From NCBI GenBank assembly GCA_902785635.1, contig CACZZH010000014.1, positions 1 through 46,408 of the forward strand: 46,408 nucleotides of DNA, given 5' to 3'. The position numbers and the translations under genes are program-made. Below the pieces are notes generated by a model, which was given only the letters and a program-made list of their open reading frames with translations, did not search any database and was not told where the DNA came from. The stretch comes from an uncultured Lachnospiraceae bacterium. GTDB taxonomy: Bacteria; Bacillota; Clostridia; Lachnospirales; Lachnospiraceae. Below are positions 24,354 through 31,955 of this stretch, piece by piece (position 1 is the stretch's first letter; every line of letters starts with the position of its first letter).

Positions 24354-25043
24354 ATGAAAACACTTTTGCGGAAATCTGTGAGGATGAGTGGAAAGGGATC
24401 CCGGCTGCGGCTGCTGGCTGTTTTGTGTATGGCTGTGAGCCTGCTTGCCTTGCCTGCATGGGCGGATTCGGCTTGTTCTGTACCATACATGGAACTGGGC
24501 ATTATTGGGGTCGAATACGAAAGCAAAGGAAATGTCGAAGTGAACTTCAATCAGAATGTCCGGTATAAAAATGTAAAAGTCAAAGTGAAGGATTCCGCCG
24601 GGAAAACGGTACCGGCTGTGATCACCGGTAAAGCCAGGGATGACCTGGATTTCCGAATCAAAAAATACAAGATGGGGGAGACTTACACATTTAAGATCAG
24701 CGGTGTGAGCAGATGCTCGGAGGAGATTTATCAGACCATCAAAGGAAAGGTCTATATAACGGTCGTTAACGGAAAAGTTCCCGTAAAGACCATTGGATAT
24801 GATGAGAAGGACCGGGAAGTCGAGTTTTCATTCGCAAAAGCAGTTCAGTGGAAGGCTTCGAAAGTGGAGATCACGGACGGGAAAAAGAAGTATTCCGTGA
24901 AAATCACGGAGAAAAACCGCAAAGAGCTGGAAGTGAAAGTGAAGAAGCTGAAAAAGGGAAAGGTCTATCAGTTTACGATCACAGGCATCCGGAAAAAGGG
25001 AGATACCAAATATACAAAGATCAGCGGTTCTTTTGTGGCATAA
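24354..25043 (+). CDS. Secreted beta-rich protein of unknown function
   Basis: 229 residues. Seen: an N-terminal signal peptide (basic LLRKSVRMSGKGSRLRL, hydrophobic LLAVLCMAVSLLALPAWA, likely cleavage after AWA near residue 37), then about 190 residues in two similar beta-rich halves; both halves contain V-E-V/F-x-F strand patterns, a Lys-rich turn and a YTFKISG/YQFTITG strand. That suggests two Ig- or Big-like domains (inference). The protein is strongly basic. No catalytic motif. Start follows GGAAAGGGG. Confidence 0.7.
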   Translation: MKTLLRKSVRMSGKGSRLRLLAVLCMAVSLLALPAWADSACSVPYMELGIIGVEYESKGNVEVNFNQNVRYKNVKVKVKDSAGKTVPAVITGKARDDLDFRIKKYKMGETYTFKISGVSRCSEEIYQTIKGKVYITVVNGKVPVKTIGYDEKDREVEFSFAKAVQWKASKVEITDGKKKYSVKITEKNRKELEVKVKKLKKGKVYQFTITGIRKKGDTKYTKISGSFVA

Positions 25044-25048
25044 GAACC

Positions 25049-25068
25049 ATGGGGACAGGTTCCTGTGG
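25049..25068. repeat. REP-like element, partial copy
   Basis: ATGGGGACAGGTTCC shares GGGGACAGGTTCC (25051-25063) with the large palindrome at 28889-28935 and follows the stop codon of the secreted protein. It can form only a short stem with CCTGTGGT. Confidence 0.5.
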
Positions 25069-25106
25069 TCTGAGGTGAAGCAGGATCTTTCCGGAACGGA
25101 ATATGG

Positions 25107-25136
25107 CAGGGCGGGAGACGATCGTCTCCCGCCCTG
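25107..25136. terminator. Perfect 30-bp palindrome between convergent genes
   Basis: CAGGGCGGGAGACGA and its exact complement (25107-25136) make a 15-bp stem (loop forced at the centre). The T-run after it is short (TTTGATCTGTC), but the position between two convergent genes fits a terminator for the secreted-protein gene. Confidence 0.65.
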
Positions 25137-25145
25137 TTTGATCTG

Positions 25146-26411
25146 TCAATATTTTCCTTCCTTTTCGAGGATCTCGAATACTGCGTCCAGGTTTTCCGGC
25201 TTTGCGTTTTCGAGCGATCCGTTAAAGTCGAACAGATAGCCGCCGCCCGGCATGCAGGTATCAAGCAGGCGCTTCATTTCTTCTTCCACATCATGTTTTT
25301 TACCGAATTCCAGGTTGCTGATGGAAAGGTTTCCGCAGATCGCGGCGGTGTCGCCGAGTACGCGTTTTGCCTCCGCCATATCCACTTTCTCGAAATGGTA
25401 AAGCACTTTGCCTTTGGGTACATCGGTGAGGAATTTCAGCCTGGAGCTGTAGGGACCTTCCGTGTAGATATAAGGCGTTACGCCCATGTCGATGAGGGCG
25501 AGGATGATCTTGCGAAGCGGTTTCCAGTAGAAGCGCTCGAACTGTTTGTCATTCATGAAGCCGTCCATGGCTTTATGCAGCGGGAAGAATACGCGTTTGA
25601 CTGGCATATCCACGAAACGGAAATACTGGAGAGCCTGGATCTGCTGGTCCGCGAACATGTCGCAGGCCCGGTCGATATACTCCGCCATATCCTCATCCAC
25701 CAGGTCTTCAAAGATGCCCATGGTTCCGCGGAAGTAATCTCCGAGGATATCGTAGGGAGCTTCGGAGATGCCTGTCATGTAGGGCGGGAAGCCCATCTCA
25801 GCGAGGATCTGGCCATACTTGCCGGTGGCAGCTCCTGCTTTAGCGTCTTCCGCCGCGATCTGTGCAAGCTTTCCGTAGTATTCCTGCGCCTGCGGGCTGT
25901 AAAGCGGTGTCAGAAGACTGGTGCTGAGCACGACGGTCGGGGTCATTTTCAGATTTGCCGCTGCACCGAGATTCTTATAGGCGCGGGGGATGTATTTATT
26001 CATCATGAACCCGTTGAAATCATTGAGCATTTCCGGGTATTCCTCCTGCAGCATCATCTCCCGCTCGATGACCTGATGGGAACTGTACTTGTCGACGATA
26101 CTGCCCGGTCTTCCGGGCCAGTCGATCATGGTGGACCCGGCGATCTCATTGGCTTTTCCGCTGGTAAACTGGGGAACCAGTGCCACGTCCATCAGGGGAT
26201 GATCGCGGTGGAACTGTACGGCGGCATCGCCGGCCTTTTCAAAATCATAGTAGATATCCGCATAGCTGGATCCGTACATCCTCTGGACATAGGATGCAAC
26301 AAAGCAGAAGCAGGGGACCCGGTCCGGTTCTTTCAGCGCGATCGCGTCATCCACTCTTTTCAGCCGCTCCGCAAACAGCTGCTGCTCTTTCGTCAGGGTG
26401 TTTTCACTCAT
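25146..26411 (-). CDS. Uroporphyrinogen decarboxylase (URO-D) family protein
   Basis: 421 residues of the URO-D fold, a TIM-barrel family that includes haem-pathway decarboxylases and cobalamin/corrinoid methyltransferases (MtaA, CmuA type). Seen: RVDDAIALKEPDRVPC near the N-terminus, YYDFEKAGDAAVQFH, a region with FFPLHKAMDGFMNDKQFERFYW, and AAICGNLSIS in place of the CGN(V)DP zinc/substrate loop of methyltransferases. Inference: an anaerobe methyltransferase-type member rather than HemE, since the Arg motifs of HemE are absent. The start follows GAGGAGG. The gene is divergent from a PucR-type regulator, which may control it. Confidence 0.82.
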   Translation of the reverse strand: MSENTLTKEQQLFAERLKRVDDAIALKEPDRVPCFCFVASYVQRMYGSSYADIYYDFEKAGDAAVQFHRDHPLMDVALVPQFTSGKANEIAGSTMIDWPGRPGSIVDKYSSHQVIEREMMLQEEYPEMLNDFNGFMMNKYIPRAYKNLGAAANLKMTPTVVLSTSLLTPLYSPQAQEYYGKLAQIAAEDAKAGAATGKYGQILAEMGFPPYMTGISEAPYDILGDYFRGTMGIFEDLVDEDMAEYIDRACDMFADQQIQALQYFRFVDMPVKRVFFPLHKAMDGFMNDKQFERFYWKPLRKIILALIDMGVTPYIYTEGPYSSRLKFLTDVPKGKVLYHFEKVDMAEAKRVLGDTAAICGNLSISNLEFGKKHDVEEEMKRLLDTCMPGGGYLFDFNGSLENAKPENLDAVFEILEKEGKY

Positions 26412-26450
26412 TGTACATACCTCCTCATTGTGATTTAGAACCGTTCTTTT

Positions 26451-26465
26451 CCTTTATTATAAAGG
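26451..26465. promoter_or_regulatory. Palindrome overlapping a -10 box for the URO-D gene
   Basis: CCTTTAT-T-ATAAAGG is a 7-bp inverted repeat. On the minus strand it contains TATAAT (26456-26461) about 45 nt before the start codon; the -35 is weak. A regulator could bind the palindrome and block the -10. Confidence 0.4.
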
Positions 26466-26511
26466 AAACACGGAATGCAGAACATACGCATAGTGGTGCA
26501 AGATCAACGGC

Positions 26512-26541
26512 TTGACGCTACACTTTGCAGCGAGGTATGAT
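26512..26541 (+). promoter_or_regulatory. Promoter opening the 861-bp gene-free region
   Basis: TTGACG (26512-26517), an 18-nt spacer and TATGAT (26536-26541) on the plus strand. If active it would start a transcript near 26549, over 720 nt before the next start codon, so the product would be an untranslated RNA or a very long leader. Confidence 0.5.
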
Positions 26542-26548
26542 AACAGCG

Positions 26549-26870
26549 TGCAGCCATGCACATGCCGCCCGTTTTGGGACAGAGGGCCGTCCCGTGTCCC
26601 GGCTGCGGAAAATCATATATGTTTTTCTGCAGACGCAATTTTACTCAAATTGACGGCATGCGCACCATCGGGGGCAGGGATCATTTCCGCGAAACCCGGA
26701 CCCACTCCGCCGAGCTCTCATCCAACTTCGTCTAAGGCTCCGACGCATTCGCGCATAGACGAAACGCTCTTACGTCGGAGCCTAAGACTGCGTAGGGTGC
26801 ATATCTCGTCTGCGTTCCTGGCGTAAGTCAGACAAAATGCGTGGGAAACACCGTGCAAAGTGCGAAAAGA
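26549..26870. other. Gene-free stretch with strong alternative hairpins
   Basis: No convincing coding region. Seen: GGGACA...TGTCCC (26577-26600), and an element whose AGGCTCCGACG (26735-26745) is exactly complementary to 26773-26783, while TTCGTCT (26727-26733) is exactly complementary to AGACGAA (26757-26763). The two stems interleave, so they form either alternatives or a pseudoknot. An open frame crosses most of it from 26512 but uses TTG, has no ribosome site and no domain, so I do not call it a gene. Function unknown. Confidence 0.5.
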
Positions 26871-26904
26871 TTGCTATCTTAAATCTTTTAAATACGAATT
26901 TACA

Positions 26905-26918
26905 CGTGATACATCACG
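26905..26918. promoter_or_regulatory. Perfect palindrome CGTGAT-AC-ATCACG
   Basis: A 6-bp inverted repeat with a 2-bp centre in an AT-rich stretch 36 bp before the structured RNA candidate. It has the shape of an operator for a dimeric regulator; no regulator could be assigned. Confidence 0.4.
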
Positions 26919-26953
26919 AACCTGCAGAAAATGTGAGGCGCTGAGTGTCAGAA

Positions 26954-27204
26954 GCGGCTGACGGGACAGGATTCCTCAGCCGGTCGTATCTTGCAGTCCG
27001 CATAAGTTCTTGGCGAGACAGCAAGAAAACATGGGGTCGAAGCCAGGCTTTCAAAGCCTGGCTGCAGCGCCATGATTAGGCGCGTAATCATCAGGATTAC
27101 GCGGCGTATCTTGGTGTTGCCCCTGTTTTCGAAGCTGACGAGCCTTAGAACTTGCGGCCCCTGCAAGTTTTAGACAGGATGAGGAATCCTGCCCCCGAGG
27201 CCGC
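26954..27204 (+). ncRNA. Candidate large structured RNA (about 250 nt)
   Basis: Seen: the ends are closed by GCGGC/GCCGC (26954-26958 with 27200-27204), then an internal loop and GGG plus a 12-bp helix (26967-26978 with 27180-27191). Inside are a long hairpin at 26989-27026 whose loop AAGTTCT (27004-27010) is exactly complementary to AGAACTT (27147-27153), a helix 27029-27036/27120-27126 enclosing two strong hairpins (27041-27063 with a 10-bp stem; 27081-27103 with a 9-bp stem), and a hairpin at 27149-27169 that competes with the loop pairing. No convincing coding frame. The strand is a guess. It may belong to a known Clostridia family such as raiA RNA; I cannot verify that. Confidence 0.6.
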
Positions 27205-27272
27205 AACATACACCAGCAGTTATGCGTGTGTGCGGAAAAACATATGATAAATTCGGACCGGAGGAAAAAGAC

Positions 27273-28868
27273 ATGCGAATGACAGCGGAAATATTCTTTA
27301 CCGTATGGGAGCGGGAGCACAAAACGGCCCGGGCAGCAGCGGGGCGCTCCCCGGTGATCCTGCGGCATATTCAGCTTCTGAATGAAAAAGGAGATCCCCG
27401 CCTTTACGAGGAGGACGTGCTTTATGTGTGCGGGAGTGAACTGTTTACCGGAGATGAAGACGGACCGTCCTGCGCGGTGGATGAGAAGCTTTCAGGCGCA
27501 ACGCTGCTGTCTGCTGTGACGGACTGCTGGAACCGGATCTTTGCCTGGGATCACCATATCTGTGAGAGGATCCTGAACGGACAGAGCGCGGAGAAGATTC
27601 TGCCTTTGGGAAAGGAGTGCCTGCCATATCCATATATGCTGGTAGACCGGGAGATGCAGGTGCTTTACAGAACAGCGGATTACCGGGAGGAGATCGGAGA
27701 GCCGGAAGAGACTTTCCTCCGGGGAAACATGATCCCGCCGGAGCTGGTGCAGTCGCTGCTTTTAAGTAAAAAATTCCATGAAGCCGCTCTTCGTCCGTCT
27801 GCTTTCTACTATTATGAGAACCAGAATGACCGCAGGAATTACTGCCGGAATATTTTTCTCGACGGACAGTATTATGCACGTCTCCTGATGCTGCTGCCGG
27901 AGAATGCGGAACGGTTCCTGCCGGGGGAGGAGGAGCTTTTTGACCTGTTCGCGGACCGCACGGAACAGCTGTGCATGCGCGATGCCCGGCTTCTGCGCCG
28001 GAAACGCGCAGACAGTCTGCATCAGGTGTGCAGTGCACTGGATGCCGGAGAGGACATCAGCATGGCGATCGCAGAAGCGGCCATGCAGCGGTCCGGATGG
28101 ATGCCTGCCCATACTTTTCTTGCGGGGACACTGGAGTTCTTTTCAAAGCCCGGATGGCATACCCAGATCGAATATACACTGCCGTACCTGGTCAGCTGCA
28201 TAGAACAGACCTGGCCGCATTCCTGTGCATGGATCCGGGAGGATAAAGTATGTTTTGCGGCAGATCTTACACTGACTGCGCAGGCTGGAAGCAGGAAGAA
28301 TAAAAAAGGAGAGACCGCTGAAAAGGCGGGCCCCCGGGAAAATGAAGGGCAGAAAAAGAGATCCGCACTCCGGGATTTCTGCGCGGAGCTGGCGGTGCTG
28401 GTACGGGAAAACATCTGCCGCGCGGGCCTGAGTTCCTGTTTTAACGATTTTTTGAAGCTGCCGGATGCACTGGAGCAGGCACGAAGTGCACTGCGGCTCG
28501 GGCAGCAGAGAGCTCCCCAAAGGTGGTATCACCTGTTTGATGATTACCGTATGGAGTATGTATTGGAGATGCTGCGCACGCAGGGAAGCATGTGCCTGAT
28601 CCCGCATCCGGCCCTTGGAATCCTCCGAGCGAGTGATGTACAGTACGGGACAGAATACATAGAGACGCTGCGTGCCTATTTTGAAGCAGGGCGCAATATG
28701 ACCGCCGCTGCAGACCGGATCTTTATTCATCGCACTTCCTTCTGCCGCCGGATGGACCGCATCCGGGAGCTTTCCGGAATCGACCCAGGTGACAGTGATG
28801 CGATGCTGGAGCTGGAGCTGGCTCTGCGCCTGGAGGATCCATGGGGACAGATCCCCCGGCTCCCATAG
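27273..28868 (+). CDS. PucR/CdaR-type transcription regulator
   Basis: 531 residues from the ATG at 27273, which follows GGAGG by 8 nt. Seen: an N-terminal half without a clear named domain that contains several aromatic and acidic stretches, a central GGDEF-like (CdaR-type) part around the disordered basic linker near residues 345-365, and a C-terminal PucR helix-turn-helix with TLRAYFEAGRNMTAAADRIFIHRTSFCRRMDRIRELSGIDPGDSDAMLELELAL (shown here as one motif in the region about 470-525). Known: these regulators often control neighbouring catabolic genes. It is divergent from the URO-D gene. Confidence 0.85.
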   Translation: MRMTAEIFFTVWEREHKTARAAAGRSPVILRHIQLLNEKGDPRLYEEDVLYVCGSELFTGDEDGPSCAVDEKLSGATLLSAVTDCWNRIFAWDHHICERILNGQSAEKILPLGKECLPYPYMLVDREMQVLYRTADYREEIGEPEETFLRGNMIPPELVQSLLLSKKFHEAALRPSAFYYYENQNDRRNYCRNIFLDGQYYARLLMLLPENAERFLPGEEELFDLFADRTEQLCMRDARLLRRKRADSLHQVCSALDAGEDISMAIAEAAMQRSGWMPAHTFLAGTLEFFSKPGWHTQIEYTLPYLVSCIEQTWPHSCAWIREDKVCFAADLTLTAQAGSRKNKKGETAEKAGPRENEGQKKRSALRDFCAELAVLVRENICRAGLSSCFNDFLKLPDALEQARSALRLGQQRAPQRWYHLFDDYRMEYVLEMLRTQGSMCLIPHPALGILRASDVQYGTEYIETLRAYFEAGRNMTAAADRIFIHRTSFCRRMDRIRELSGIDPGDSDAMLELELALRLEDPWGQIPRLP

Positions 28869-28888
28869 GAAAGAGGTACGGGAAAGAA

Positions 28889-28954
28889 GAGCCACGGGGA
28901 CAGGTTCCGAGCCGCGGAACCTGTCCCCGTGGCTCGAACCAGTCCCCATGACTC
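28889..28954. repeat. REP-like palindrome with a third degenerate arm
   Basis: Two exactly complementary 20-bp arms (28889-28908 and 28916-28935) flank a 7-nt loop. A third, imperfect arm follows at 28936-28954 (GAACCAGTCCCCATGACTC). The core GGGGACAGGTTCC recurs at 25051-25063. This resembles dispersed REP/BIME-type repeats of Clostridia. It also separates two convergent genes and could act as a terminator. Confidence 0.7.
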
Positions 28955-28955
28955 T

Positions 28956-29210
28956 TCAGCCGCCCTGGGTCTCGTTCATTTCGTTATATTCTGCAAGTCC
29001 GATTCCTTCCAGTACTTCCCGTGCCGCTTCCAGGGCAGAAGAGGGAACATAGATCTCGATTCCGGAGTTTGTGAACATTCCGAAATAGATATTCAGGAAC
29101 TGTCCTGCTCCGAGATCCTTGCGATAACAGGGAATGCCCTGCTCTTTTAAAGCTTCCGTGACCAGCTGGGCTTTCAGACTGTCACTTGTCACAAACAGCA
29201 ATTCTTCCAT
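28956..29210 (-). CDS. DUF2007-like small protein
   Basis: 84 residues. Seen: MEELLFVTSDSLKAQLVTEALKEQGIPCY (beta-alpha with a conserved hydrophobic face), a glycine-rich middle (GAGQFLNIYFG) and IEIYVPSSALEAAREVLEGIG. This is the ferredoxin-like pattern of DUF2007, often described as a putative signal-transducing domain. No membrane segment. The start ATG follows AGGAAT and has a promoter (TTTGCG, 17 nt, TATACT with extended -10) at 29230-29258. Role unknown. Confidence 0.75.
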   Translation of the reverse strand: MEELLFVTSDSLKAQLVTEALKEQGIPCYRKDLGAGQFLNIYFGMFTNSGIEIYVPSSALEAAREVLEGIGLAEYNEMNETQGG

Positions 29211-29229
29211 GGTTCATTCCTCCCGCATC

Positions 29230-29258
29230 AGTATAGCATGGCCGGGCACTGCCGCAAA
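29230..29258 (-). promoter_or_regulatory. Promoter of the DUF2007-like gene
   Basis: On the minus strand TTTGCG (29253-29258), 17-nt spacer, TATACT (29230-29235) with an extended -10 TG. The leader is about 13 nt. Confidence 0.55.
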
Positions 29259-29263
29259 ACCAC

Positions 29264-29292
29264 TTTTTTTCTTCAGGGCATTTTGCTATACT
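29264..29292 (+). promoter_or_regulatory. Promoter of the TerB_N/ATPase/helicase operon
   Basis: TATACT (29287-29292) with an extended -10 TG at 29284-29285, preceded at 17 nt by a T-rich -35 region (TTTTTT). It lies about 60 nt before the TTG start at 29351 and is divergent from the promoter at 29230-29258. Confidence 0.45.
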
Positions 29293-29350
29293 TTGAGTTG
29301 TGACTTGATCATGCTTTGAGAGGACCGTCCGGCCGGATCGGGGGAATGCT

Positions 29351-31753
29351 TTGGAACTGTCAGAACTGACGGCTTATGCCGAAGAAAAATATAATATCAG
29401 GGAACAGCACAAATGGGCTGATTTTCCGGGATTTTCTGTTCTGGCAGAGCCGTCCACGGGAAAATGGGTCGCTCTTCTGATGCGCCAGTGGGATTATGAT
29501 CTCGGGGAGGAGATCCAGCGGTGCGATATCAAATGCGGGGAGCAGGCACTGCACGGCCTTCATGTATCCTGGATATCGGCGCCCTTCCGAATGAAGGGGG
29601 CAAACTGGGCTGGTGTCAAAATTGAAAGGAACACGCAGCCGGAGGCAGTCTTCCGGATGCTTGATGCGGCTGTGCGCATTGAGCGTGAACGCGCGAAAGG
29701 CATCACGATCGTGCTGGATGACAGCCGGGAAACGCAGGGGGGACAGGGAAAAGCGTATCAGGATACTCTGCTTCCGGGCAGAGACAGCGGGTCCCGGAGA
29801 AATGCGGGAAACATACTTGGCCGGAGCGGAGGGGGCCGGAGCGGAGAGATCCACATCCCGCGCCGGAACGTACATCATACGGACAGAACCCGCCAGCCAG
29901 GCAGCCGGCAGGAGGACAGAACCCGCCAGCCAGGCAGCCGGCAGCAGCCGGCATCTGCTGCGGGCACAGGCGGAGAGGCAGGGCAGGACAGACAGAGACA
30001 GGACAGACGGGGGCATTCCTTCGCTGACTCCATTCTCGGGCGTTTTACGGAGACCCTGCGGTCTTATTTCAGGACCGCCCGGGAGGATCCGGAGCCGTCT
30101 TTTCCGCAGAAGATCCATGAGATGCTGCAGCTGTTTGAATACGGAGACAATTCCCTGAACTGGAAGAGCAGGATCTTTGTCCGGCAGGCCAGATTTATGG
30201 AACAGTATGAGGATGACGCCCCCTGGGAGGGAACCTTCCGCCATTATTTTCCGGTGTATCACGATCTGGGAATCCGGCAGCTGCGCGGATACTTTACCTG
30301 GCGGACCCGGCTTCGCAAAGGAAATTATGAGCCGGTATGCGTATCCTTTGCTTATATCTATCTGTATGAACTGCTGTGCGGGATCGGTGTGAGATCTCCG
30401 GAGGAAAGTCTGGAGAAAATGAAGGAGTTCGAAAAGCGGTTCCTGGACGCCGGTTTCGGGGATGAGGGAATGCGCAGAAATCTGCGCCGGTGGATGCTGG
30501 AGTTTGCCATACTGCATGATATTCCTGCGGAGGAAGCGAGGACTTTCGCAGATCCTGCCGTGATGGAAAGGGATCATTCGCTCCTGGTGCTGCGGAATCC
30601 CGGGAATTATACGGACCAGGAGGTCTTTGCCGCTATCCGTATGTTTGCGGGAGAGAAATTTGCGCAGTCTCTGATCGTCAGCCGGGACAGGGCTCTGGCG
30701 GAGCGCCTGTTCGCACAGGTATGGCGGACAGCGATGACGGCGGGGAATGATAAGGATAAGACGGATCTGTTTACTCTGTGCTTTGGCCGGCAGATGACGT
30801 TTACCTGGCATCCCCTTGCCAATGCGGTTTACTGGGAGGAAAAAAAGCAGGAAGACCGGGAATATGAACTGAACGGGTGCAGAAGCTACATTTGCCGCAG
30901 CGGCGAATGGCAGGAACGGCAGTTCGGCAGCCTGCATTTCGACCGGGACCGTTTCCGCGGACTGTGGCATGAGACGGATCGTCAGCTCCGCAGATTTCTG
31001 AAGACAGGTCACTATCTCCATGAAAAGCCGGAGGAAGCCTGGGCAGCGCCGTTCGCTGCTGCGGTGATCGAACAGGAGAGGAAGCTGCAGGAAGCCGAAG
31101 CTGCTGCAAAGAAGAAGGCGCAGGAGGAAGCGGCAAAGCCGAAGATCACGATCGACCTTTCTGCGCTGGACCGGATCCGGCTGGACGCAATGTTCACACG
31201 GGACAGCCTGCTGACAGAAGAAGAGACGGATGCTCCTGCTGCTGAAAGAGATACGGAAGCGGCGGATGCTTCTGTTCCGGAAAGAGAAAGAGAAGCGGCA
31301 GATATTTCTGTTCCGGAAAGAGAAAGAGAAGAGGCGGATGCTTCTGCTCCGGAAAGAGAAAGAGAAGCGGCGGATGCTTCTGTTCCGGAAAGAGAAAGAG
31401 AAGAGGCGGATGCTTCTGTTCCGGAAAGAGAAGAGGAAGCATCAGATGCTCCTGCTGCGGAAAGCGACGAAGCTGCAGAAATAAGAAAACCGGTTTCGGG
31501 ATCAGCTGCGCCAGGCAGAGAGACCATACCCGGGCTGGATGAGCTGCATTCCCGGATTCTTTACTGTATTCTCCGGGGAGAGGACGCCGGTGCGCTGATG
31601 CGGGAGAACTTCCTGACGCCCGCCCTTGCAGCGGATACGATCAATGAGGCGCTGTTCGACGAGATCGGCGACAATGTGCTGGAATGCACGGATGACCGGA
31701 TAACGCTGGTGGAGGATTACCGTGAGGATCTGAACAGAATGCTGCAGACCTGA
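29351..31753 (+). CDS. TerB_N-domain protein, first gene of a TerB/ATPase/helicase operon
   Basis: 800 residues. Seen: a short N-terminal globular part (about 1-125), an Arg/Gln/Gly-rich linker (125-230) with a duplicated 10-residue block DRTRQPGSRQ, a TerB_N-like domain (about 240-420; NWKSRIFVRQARFMEQYEDDAP, FRHYFPVYHDLGIRQLRGYFTWRTRLRKG, YIYLYELLCGIG), further helical parts to about 610, an acidic 12-residue repeat region (consensus ADASVPEREREE, 7 units), and a C-terminal TerB_C-like winged part. Known: TerB_N/TerB_C proteins are tied to stress and predicted DNA-processing systems, with no proven activity. Starts with TTG after GGGGG. Ends 203 bp before the ATPase gene. Confidence 0.82.
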   Translation: MELSELTAYAEEKYNIREQHKWADFPGFSVLAEPSTGKWVALLMRQWDYDLGEEIQRCDIKCGEQALHGLHVSWISAPFRMKGANWAGVKIERNTQPEAVFRMLDAAVRIERERAKGITIVLDDSRETQGGQGKAYQDTLLPGRDSGSRRNAGNILGRSGGGRSGEIHIPRRNVHHTDRTRQPGSRQEDRTRQPGSRQQPASAAGTGGEAGQDRQRQDRRGHSFADSILGRFTETLRSYFRTAREDPEPSFPQKIHEMLQLFEYGDNSLNWKSRIFVRQARFMEQYEDDAPWEGTFRHYFPVYHDLGIRQLRGYFTWRTRLRKGNYEPVCVSFAYIYLYELLCGIGVRSPEESLEKMKEFEKRFLDAGFGDEGMRRNLRRWMLEFAILHDIPAEEARTFADPAVMERDHSLLVLRNPGNYTDQEVFAAIRMFAGEKFAQSLIVSRDRALAERLFAQVWRTAMTAGNDKDKTDLFTLCFGRQMTFTWHPLANAVYWEEKKQEDREYELNGCRSYICRSGEWQERQFGSLHFDRDRFRGLWHETDRQLRRFLKTGHYLHEKPEEAWAAPFAAAVIEQERKLQEAEAAAKKKAQEEAAKPKITIDLSALDRIRLDAMFTRDSLLTEEETDAPAAERDTEAADASVPEREREAADISVPEREREEADASAPEREREAADASVPEREREEADASVPEREEEASDAPAAESDEAAEIRKPVSGSAAPGRETIPGLDELHSRILYCILRGEDAGALMRENFLTPALAADTINEALFDEIGDNVLECTDDRITLVEDYREDLNRMLQT
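29884..29945 (+). repeat. 33-bp near-perfect tandem duplication in the TerB_N gene
   Basis: A 30-bp block encoding DRTRQPGSRQ occurs twice, separated by three bases, in the basic linker of the TerB_N protein. It keeps the frame. Confidence 0.75.
31229..31480 (+). repeat. 36-bp coding tandem repeat (7 units) in the TerB_N gene
   Basis: Units begin at 31229, 31265, 31301, 31337, 31373, 31409 and 31445 (GATGCTTCTGTTCCGGAAAG-type start). They encode a 12-residue acidic repeat (DASVPEREREEA). The inner units are nearly identical, a sign of recent expansion. Confidence 0.85.
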
Positions 31754-31754
31754 A

Positions 31755-31946
31755 ATGCGAACGCTGCACCGGGAAAAGAGACAGGAAGAAAAAATTTCCT
31801 GTATGAAGAAGAAAAAAGGATGCTCCGGGAAAGCACGGGAACAGATCGAAAATGCAGAACATACAGGAAAAGAAGTTCCTGAGATAAAGAAGTTCCGGGA
31901 AAAAGAAGCTCCGGGAAGGAGCGGGAAGAGGATTCGAGGAGGATAG
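31755..31946 (+). CDS. Possible lysine-rich mini-protein in the operon gap
   Basis: A 63-codon frame that starts 1 base after the TerB_N stop and ends 9 bp before the ATPase start. It is extremely Lys/Glu/Arg-rich (KKKKGCSGKAREQ, KEVPEIKKFREKE) with no hydrophobic core. No Shine-Dalgarno is visible. It may be a real small basic protein, a remnant of a duplicated tail, or just an untranslated gap. Weak call. Confidence 0.25.
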   Translation: MRTLHREKRQEEKISCMKKKKGCSGKAREQIENAEHTGKEVPEIKKFREKEAPGRSGKRIRGG

Positions 31947-31955
31947 AACTGGCGG

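Noticed and set aside
26512..26826. A 104-codon plus-strand frame in the gene-free region.
   Set aside because: It starts with TTG inside the -35 element of the promoter at 26512-26541, has no ribosome site and no domain-like composition, and overlaps strong hairpins.
26948..27166. A 72-codon minus-strand frame over the structured RNA candidate.
   Set aside because: No ribosome site, no recognisable fold, and it follows the inverted repeats; more likely an accidental open frame.
31194..31442. A minus-strand frame of repeated PEQKHPPLLFLF-like units.
   Set aside because: It is the antisense of the 36-bp repeat in the TerB_N gene; repetition alone keeps it open.
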